A stretch of DNA of 64,000 bases, taken from the NCBI GenBank assembly GCA_028277765.1, contig JANQFQ010000028.1, forward strand, positions 1 through 64,000. The letters run 5' to 3'. A program made the translations under genes and the position numbers. Below the pieces are notes generated by a model. The model searched no databases. It was not told the DNA's origin and worked only from the letters and a program-made list of their open reading frames with translations. The stretch comes from Desulfobacterales bacterium. Lineage in GTDB: Bacteria > Desulfobacterota > Desulfobacteria > Desulfobacterales > SURF-7. Below are positions 59,564-64,000 of this stretch, one piece after another (within the stretch, counting starts at the first letter, position 1; each line of letters begins with the position of its first letter).

Positions 59564-61045
59564 ATGAGTGACGAAGTTTATGACTTAATAGCAGTAGGGG
59601 CAGGTGGCGCTGGGCTGGCCGCGGCAGTAACCGTTGCAGAAGGCGGAGGAAAAGCTTTAATCCTTGACAGACTCGGGGTTACAGGCGGAGCAAGTGTATT
59701 CGCGAAAGGGTTATTTGCCACTCAAAGCCACATTCAGAAGCAAGAAGGTGTTGAAACCGATCCGGATGAAATATTTCTTCAGCACATGGAATACACACAC
59801 TATCTTTCAAATGCCAGGCTTGTTCGGGCGATTATCGACAAATCCGCTGATACCATCAAATGGATTGAAGACAGGGGCGCGGTCATTCTAGGTGTTCCCC
59901 CGCTCTATCCCGGAGCCCCCCAGACATGGCATACAACAAAACAGGAAGGTAAGGGAATAACAAAGGCGCTTACGGCAACAGCAAAAGACCTGGGCATACC
60001 CATCCAACTCAAGACAAGAGCCAGAAAACTGATCATAGAAGACGGTAAAGTAGCCGGCGTTATCTGTGACGATAAACAAGGGAACACCTTAACATTCCGC
60101 TCGAAAACTGTTGTGATCGCTTCAGGCGGTTTTGCGAACAACTTTGATATGATGCGTAAATATACAAATTGCGGTGAGCCCACAGTACAAATGGCTTTCG
60201 GGCAGGTCGGCAAGGAAGGCGACGGTGTAAAAATGGCATGGGAAGCAGGTGCCGCTGAAGAAGGTGTCAGCGTCATCCAGCGCGGCCTTGCGGGTGTGCT
60301 GAAGAAAAAAGAGGTCCTGAAAGAAGCGCCTAAAAAGAGCCAGTTCGATAAGTACATTACAGCCATCCTGAAACAGCCAACCTTCTGGGTTAACGCGAAC
60401 GGCGAACGTTTCTTCAATGAATCAGAATTCTCTTTCGCGCATATCGGCAACGCCATGTCCAAACAGCCTTTTCAGATCCTGTTTAACATGTTTGATGATG
60501 ACTACAGGAAACTGATGGAAGAAGAAGGTATCCAGGTGGGGCTGGGCGTGTTTGCGCCTACCGGGACAAAAGTGCCGGATGTCAAAGATGCCCTGCAGGC
60601 AAGCATGGACAAGGATGAAGCGTGGATATGCGACACTATTGAAGAGCTGGCAGAAAAAACAGGCCAGAATCTTGAAGTATTAAAAACTAATATTGATGAG
60701 TATAATGAATCCTGTGATAAGGGGCGTGACGCGCTTTTCGCAAAAAACCCGGATTTTATGAGGCCGTTCAGGACACCGCCTTTTTATGCGATCAAGGGAC
60801 ATCCGACCCATGTTGGATCTCTCGGCGGCATTAAAATCAACCATAAGTGCGAAGTCATCAAAAAGAGCAGCAAGACATTCCTGGATGTGATCCCGGGGCT
60901 GTACGCAGCAGGGAATGTGGCCGGCGGCATGTACAGTGATTCATATGATGCTTCTCATACACTCGGCCTGACACTCGCTTTTGCTTATAATTCAGGTCGT
61001 ATCGCGGGTGAGGAAGCGCTAAAGTATGTTGGTATAGACGAGTAG
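59564..61045 (+). CDS. FAD-binding dehydrogenase (fumarate reductase/KstD superfamily)
   Basis: The 493-residue flavoprotein has the FAD-binding start LIAVGAGGAGLAAAVTVAEGG, GGASVFAKGL, and the C-terminal GLYAAGNVAGGMYSD and SHTLGLTLAFAYNSGR. It is in the same superfamily as the protein at 47583 but differs in the C-terminal active site: DSYDASHTLGLTLAF in place of the KstD-type SYFGAGGTIGPAMTF. Sub-family members include urocanate and cinnamate/fumarate-type reductases and BaiN-like enzymes. It lacks haem or signal peptide. AGGAGGG precedes the ATG, and a terminator follows, so it is monocistronic with a promoter of its own or read from the TetR gene. Confidence 0.82.
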   Translation: MSDEVYDLIAVGAGGAGLAAAVTVAEGGGKALILDRLGVTGGASVFAKGLFATQSHIQKQEGVETDPDEIFLQHMEYTHYLSNARLVRAIIDKSADTIKWIEDRGAVILGVPPLYPGAPQTWHTTKQEGKGITKALTATAKDLGIPIQLKTRARKLIIEDGKVAGVICDDKQGNTLTFRSKTVVIASGGFANNFDMMRKYTNCGEPTVQMAFGQVGKEGDGVKMAWEAGAAEEGVSVIQRGLAGVLKKKEVLKEAPKKSQFDKYITAILKQPTFWVNANGERFFNESEFSFAHIGNAMSKQPFQILFNMFDDDYRKLMEEEGIQVGLGVFAPTGTKVPDVKDALQASMDKDEAWICDTIEELAEKTGQNLEVLKTNIDEYNESCDKGRDALFAKNPDFMRPFRTPPFYAIKGHPTHVGSLGGIKINHKCEVIKKSSKTFLDVIPGLYAAGNVAGGMYSDSYDASHTLGLTLAFAYNSGRIAGEEALKYVGIDE

Positions 61046-61075
61046 TACAGTTTTTTATCTTAAAACAGATATAAG

Positions 61076-61103
61076 GGGCTGGCCGTTTTTGGCCGGCCCT
61101 TTT
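61076..61103 (+). terminator. Intrinsic terminator after the FAD dehydrogenase
   Basis: GGGCTGGCC (61076-61084) pairs with GGCCGGCCC (61091-61099), nine pairs with one G-T, around GTTTTT, followed by TTTT. It lies 31 bp after the stop codon. Confidence 0.8.
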
Positions 61104-61363
61104 CTGTTTCTGGGATATGGCGCATCTTCCTGATTGACACTTTTCAGCCATTTCATTACAATAGAAACTTGATAAAAGCTCGATTATTGTGTTTACCAGT
61201 AGGTTGGATTGAACTGATGTACTTTTGTTGGGTTGAACATCATAATCCAACCTACAGAAAATCAGCATTTGCATGATAGGAAGTTAGAAAGGCGATACCC
61301 AACATCGCTTTATGAGGATAGTCAACAAACACTAACAATAACAGCCTGCATTTAAGAGGAAAC
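61104..61363. repeat. Intergenic region with a 12-bp inverted repeat
   Basis: GTAGGTTGGATT (61199-61210) is repeated inverted at 61244-61255. This form is common as an intergenic palindrome and has no visible gene. Otherwise the stretch before the next gene is unremarkable. Confidence 0.5.
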
Positions 61364-61849
61364 GTGCCAGGAACAAGAATAAAAAAATTTCATTCCTTTT
61401 CAGACTTCATCTCCTCATTTTTTGATCTCTTCAGGGGTCCGACGTTTATCATGACCTTCCTTAAGATTGACAGCCTGTTTCGCGAAAAAATTATTCTTGC
61501 GGCTGCGATGGCGAATAATTGTGCTACCTGAGTTAATGTTCATTCTGCCGCAGGTAAGCGGCTTGGGATGACAAAAGAGGAGATTGAAAACCTAATCAGC
61601 CTGGAGAAGTCAGATTTTGAATACAGGGAATGGCTTGCGTTAAAATTCGCAAGAGATTTGGTGTACGCGGACGGAAAAGCACCCAAAGGAGAGTATCTCA
61701 AAGAGTTCAAGGAACAGTATTCAGAAAAAGACCGCGGGTATATACTGAAACTGGCAAAAATGCAGTATTTTCTGACAAGGGTTATGCACACCATAAAGCG
61801 GCAGCCGTGGCGTGAGTATAGTTTTGATGACAAGGATATGATTATGTAG
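61364..61849 (+). CDS. Carboxymuconolactone decarboxylase-like (AhpD-fold) protein with CxxU motif, probable selenoprotein
   Basis: The gene begins at GTG 61364 (AAGAGGA upstream) and reads for 161 residues to TAG 61847-61849, with one in-frame TGA at 61529-61531. At that codon the protein reads MANNCAT-(TGA)-VNVHSAAGKRLGM. AhpD/CMD proteins have the redox motif C-x2-C-x3-H at this place, so Sec would replace the second Cys as C-x2-U-x3-H. Downstream FDYREW-type (FEYREWLALKFARD) and the ending TIKRQPW are family features. It should be a small thiol/selenol redox or peroxide-handling enzyme. No selA, selB or selC is in the window to confirm the machinery. Confidence 0.85.
61547..61562 (+). promoter_or_regulatory. 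Candidate bacterial SECIS element
   Basis: GCCGC (61547-61551) pairs with GCGGC (61558-61562) around the loop AGGTAA, close to the AGGUCU loop of E. coli fdhF. The loop starts 21 nt after the TGA, within the accepted range. A weaker lower stem of C-G and G-U pairs is possible. Confidence 0.7.
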
Positions 61850-61887
61850 GGGAGCACGGCTAAGCTGTTTATTGATAGGTGATCCTA

Positions 61888-61992
61888 GTTGCTAGATGCT
61901 GGATGCTAGATAAAACCTTCTGGGCGGGGATACCCCGCAGCATTCTTTTCTTTACGCCTTTATCTAGCATCTAGCATCCAGGATCTAGTAAC
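61888..61992. repeat. CTAGATGCTGGATG minisatellite, inverted copy
   Basis: GATGCTGGATGCTAGATAAA and its inverted counterpart TTTATCTAGCATCTAGCATCC flank a small hairpin (GCGGGG-ATA-CCCCGC-like core). The same words recur at 62924-63160. Confidence 0.6.
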
Positions 61993-62049
61993 GGTTTATT
62001 TGGATGCTGAAAATTTGATCCACTGATTTTACAAGAGGAAACAGACACC

Positions 62050-62916
62050 ATGTGTGAAGCATGTTTAAGACACGGGACAGCAGGTAAGTGGTATTTGAAC
62101 GCTGAAAATTATTCCAATGAGATAGTCGAGAAATATAACCTTCGTGATTTTCTCATGGAGCAGTACCTTAATTTTGAGCAGATGTCTGTGAGGAAGGTGG
62201 GCGGCATGAATGCGGTGGGGCTTGGGTATAAGCTCCAGATGCCTCTCATCGGAAAAGTGGTCAAGCATTTTGCTGAAAATGTAGTCCACAGTCAAAGGCC
62301 GCCGAAAAACCCCCTACAGGCTGAAGGCCACATCGGACAGGTTATACCGCTTGATGACGGCATCGCAATCCTTGAGACTTGTGCTGCTGAACCGATTATC
62401 CTGAAGAACTGCATGTGCCGGTATATGTCACGAGGTATAAAAGAGGCCTGCTGCATCAATTTTGGTGTGATGTCTGAAATCGTTGACAAGCTCCCGCGGT
62501 TTATTCCTGATGATGATAAATATTTCCTGACCCGTGAGCAGGCAATTGAAAAACTGGCCGAGTTTAACAAAAAAGGGTATATCGGTTCCATCTGGTATGC
62601 TCCTTATCCATATATTAACAACCTTTGTTCGTGCGCTAACCCTGAATGCGCGGGGCTAAGGCCGCGGGTCGATTTTGACATGAAATCCGTTTACAAGTCT
62701 GAATATATCATAGAGACACAGCATGATAACTGTAAGGGGTGTAAGAAATGCGTGGCCATGTGCCAGTTCAAGGCTATTTCATATAATATCACCATAAAAA
62801 AAGCGGTCATTGACCGTGCAAAATGTTTTGGCTGCGGTGTATGTATTCACGCGTGTAAAAATGAAGCGCTTTATTTGCGGCCAAGGGATGAGGTGCCGAG
62901 GTATAAGGAAAGATAA
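62050..62916 (+). CDS. Iron-sulphur protein with C-terminal 2[4Fe-4S] ferredoxin domain
   Basis: The 288-residue protein ends in two canonical cluster motifs, CKGCKKCVAMCQFKA and CFGCGVCIHACKN. The N-terminal 230 residues have more cysteine groups: MCEACLRHG, then ILKNCMCRYMS, EACCINFG, and CSCANPECAG. These are not a standard domain that I recognise, but the whole family occurs as a ferredoxin-type electron carrier in anaerobes. It could pass electrons to or from one of the flavoproteins nearby or activate the corrinoid. GAGGAAA precedes ATG 62050. It follows the CMD-like selenoprotein by 200 bp of repeats. Confidence 0.75.
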   Translation: MCEACLRHGTAGKWYLNAENYSNEIVEKYNLRDFLMEQYLNFEQMSVRKVGGMNAVGLGYKLQMPLIGKVVKHFAENVVHSQRPPKNPLQAEGHIGQVIPLDDGIAILETCAAEPIILKNCMCRYMSRGIKEACCINFGVMSEIVDKLPRFIPDDDKYFLTREQAIEKLAEFNKKGYIGSIWYAPYPYINNLCSCANPECAGLRPRVDFDMKSVYKSEYIIETQHDNCKGCKKCVAMCQFKAISYNITIKKAVIDRAKCFGCGVCIHACKNEALYLRPRDEVPRYKER

Positions 62917-63215
62917 TTCTAGATGCTAGATGCTGGATACTAGATGCTGGATGGCTGGTCGAAGTGAAACGTAGATCCCGCTGTTTTTTAGCGGGGATAC
63001 TGGATGCTGGTCGGAGAGAGACCACGCAGAGCCTGACAAGCGAAGATCACGTTGGTGATTAGCGGGGATAGAAAAGATTTGGAGATTGAGGAATTGTAGG
63101 AACGGGTTCCCTGCCCAATAGACTTTCATCTAGTATCCAGTATCTAGGATCTGGTATCGATGGTTTTTTTGCAAACACTTCACTCATCAGCTAAAACAGG
63201 CAAAAGAGAAATAGT
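62917..63215. repeat. Minisatellite and GATGGCTGGTCG repeat region
   Basis: Imperfect copies of CTAGATGCTGGATAC run from 62924 to about 62950. 62950-62997 repeats 45669-45715 (GATGGCTGGTCG, AGTGAAACG, CCCGCT-loop-AGCGGG). Inverted copies CTAGTATCCAGTATCTAGG occur at 63129-63147. No gene is supported. Confidence 0.65.
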
Positions 63216-63473
63216 ATGGCCTCAAAAACAAAGATTACCATTGATCATTCAATATGCAGCGGCGGGAAAAAGGTAGATCCCAGGGCATGCTGCAAGTGTA
63301 TGCAGATATGTGAACCCGCGGTTTTTCTTCTTCACCAGACCCTGGATGCGGAAGAAGAGAACCCCTATGATCCCCAGTTGTGGAGTATTACACCCCTTTG
63401 GCTCTCCCTCTGCACGCGTTGTATGAAGTGTGTTGACGTGTGTCCGGAGAGGGCGGTCCGTGTTAGTTGGTAA
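63216..63473 (+). CDS. Small ferredoxin-like protein
   Basis: The 85-residue protein has two cysteine groups: CSGGKKVDPRACCKCMQIC near the N-terminus, which is an expanded cluster motif, and CTRCMKCVDVCPERA near the C-terminus, a standard [4Fe-4S] motif. The size suits a two-cluster ferredoxin of low potential. It overlaps the end of the convergent 3-beta-HSD-like gene by 11 bp. A role as electron carrier for the dehydrogenases in this region is plausible and not shown. No strong ribosome site is seen (AAAAGAGAAA before ATG). Confidence 0.7.
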   Translation: MASKTKITIDHSICSGGKKVDPRACCKCMQICEPAVFLLHQTLDAEEENPYDPQLWSITPLWLSLCTRCMKCVDVCPERAVRVSW

Positions 63474-64000
63474 AAAAATAGTTTTTAAAATACGCTATCG
63501 TCCTATTCCTTGCCTCTTCTTCAGAATAGACAGGACGGTAACCGAGACCTTTTACGGCTTTATCACCTTTAAAATAGAAATCTTTGCAAGTCATGAGGAC
63601 GCTTACCCTTGTAATCGCGGGATGAAATTTGAAAAAGGGCCTGCAGATAAACGCTGTGAGTTCGAGAAACGCGCCTATGGCGTATACCAAGGGAAAGGGG
63701 AGACTGCGGTTTTTGGGTGGAAGCGGATATCCCAGTTCCGTCATGATTGGGTCAAGAAATTCAAAAAAGTTTGAGGGTGGCGCATCTGTTATAAGATATG
63801 TCTGGCCGGGAACAGTAGTGTCTTGCTCAAGCAGTTTTTTTGCGGCAAGGATGTGGCCGTGTGCTACATTGCCAACGTACACATGCTGAAATACTGCTTT
63901 GCCGTTGCCGATCCTGAAAGGCATTTTCCCTTTTTTTACAAGGTTCAGTGTTTCGGTTATGTGGTAAGGATCAGCTTCGCCGTACATCCCGCAGGGGCGG
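63463..64000 (-). CDS. 3-beta-hydroxysteroid dehydrogenase-like extended SDR, N-terminus outside the window
   Basis: The frame is open to the right edge: the codons before the first in-frame ATG at 63987 read RPCG, giving RPCGMYGEADPYH, the usual conserved 'RPxGIYGPGDP' region in mid-protein. The visible 178 residues then show FQHVYVGNVAHGHILAAKKL and GQTYLITDAPPSNFFEF, characteristic of the 3Beta_HSD Pfam family (sterol and steroid 3-beta-HSD/isomerases and related reductases). The catalytic Tyr-x3-Lys lies outside. A membrane-associated helix (LVYAIGAFLELTAFI) follows, as in that family. It supports steroid-like substrates for this region, though family members also act on other compounds. 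Confidence 0.82.
   Translation of the reverse strand, partial: RPCGMYGEADPYHITETLNLVKKGKMPFRIGNGKAVFQHVYVGNVAHGHILAAKKLLEQDTTVPGQTYLITDAPPSNFFEFLDPIMTELGYPLPPKNRSLPFPLVYAIGAFLELTAFICRPFFKFHPAITRVSVLMTCKDFYFKGDKAVKGLGYRPVYSEEEARNRTIAYFKNYFFTN

Noticed and set aside
61888..63160. CRISPR array
   Set aside because: Repeats are short, imperfect and adjoining without unique spacers of constant length; no cas genes are present.

Overview
The window most resembles the chromosome of an anaerobic deltaproteobacterium (Desulfobacterota, Desulfobacterales-like). This is inferred from the gene mix: a large PAS/chemotaxis block, two genes that look like selenoproteins, corrinoid methyl transfer, thiolase/DUF35 operons, and short dispersed AT-rich intergenic repeats. 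I see no rRNA, tRNA or CRISPR array.

Left part (1-11.3 kb). A PBP4-type carboxypeptidase (cut by the window edge) and dtd lie on the minus strand. They are followed by a DUF1573/OmpA protein whose reading frame runs through an in-frame TGA at the first Cys position of the DUF1573 motif (probable selenocysteine), a HAD phosphatase, an MFS transporter and epmA. From 6.0 to 8.7 kb there is an accessory patch: a broken REP-associated transposase, then small AT-rich same-strand genes separated by attC-like inverted repeats (a possible integrase-less cassette array) that include a nucleotidyltransferase pair. An SLC12-like transporter follows.

Middle (11.3-32.3 kb). Two PAS histidine kinases, a CheR-like protein and an NtrC-type regulator precede a chemosensory operon (thioredoxin-fold protein, soluble receptor-like protein, STAS, CheY, CheA, CheW, CheR, CheB, CheD, HD-GYP regulator, CheZ-like protein, PilZ). 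The operon is headed by a sigma-54 promoter and a double-dyad upstream element. The same element and promoter recur, with exactly the same 136-bp offset, in front of a small Cys-rich gene at 32.1 kb, which suggests a two-member regulon. CheA carries two MshEN-like motifs, so the operon may be tied to cyclic di-GMP.

Right part (33.1-64 kb). A minus-strand operon has the composition of the actinobacterial steroid side-chain (igr) operon: two acyl-CoA dehydrogenases, two MaoC hydratases, two SCP2-thiolase-like proteins (one with aldolase-type tyrosines) each with a DUF35 partner, plus a true thiolase with an HMG-CoA-synthase-like/DUF35 fusion that lacks the catalytic Cys. Facing it on the plus strand are a CoA transferase, two paralogous SDR/epimerases, two PAS-LuxR regulators, a corrinoid protein, a 3-ketosteroid-dehydrogenase-like flavoprotein, an SRPBCC protein, an MtmB-family methyltransferase with Gly at the pyrrolysine position, and a methyltetrahydrofolate methyltransferase. 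Further right lie an Old-Yellow-Enzyme-type reductase, a TetR regulator with a palindromic operator, a second FAD dehydrogenase, a CxxU carboxymuconolactone-decarboxylase-like selenoprotein, two ferredoxin-type proteins and a 3-beta-HSD-like protein cut by the edge.

My reading, which is inference, is an anaerobic steroid- or terpenoid-like degradation island. In it a corrinoid system adds or removes a methyl group (the C10 chemistry known for oestrogen/androgen interconversion is the closest precedent) and a beta-oxidation/retro-aldol operon takes the side chain or rings apart.
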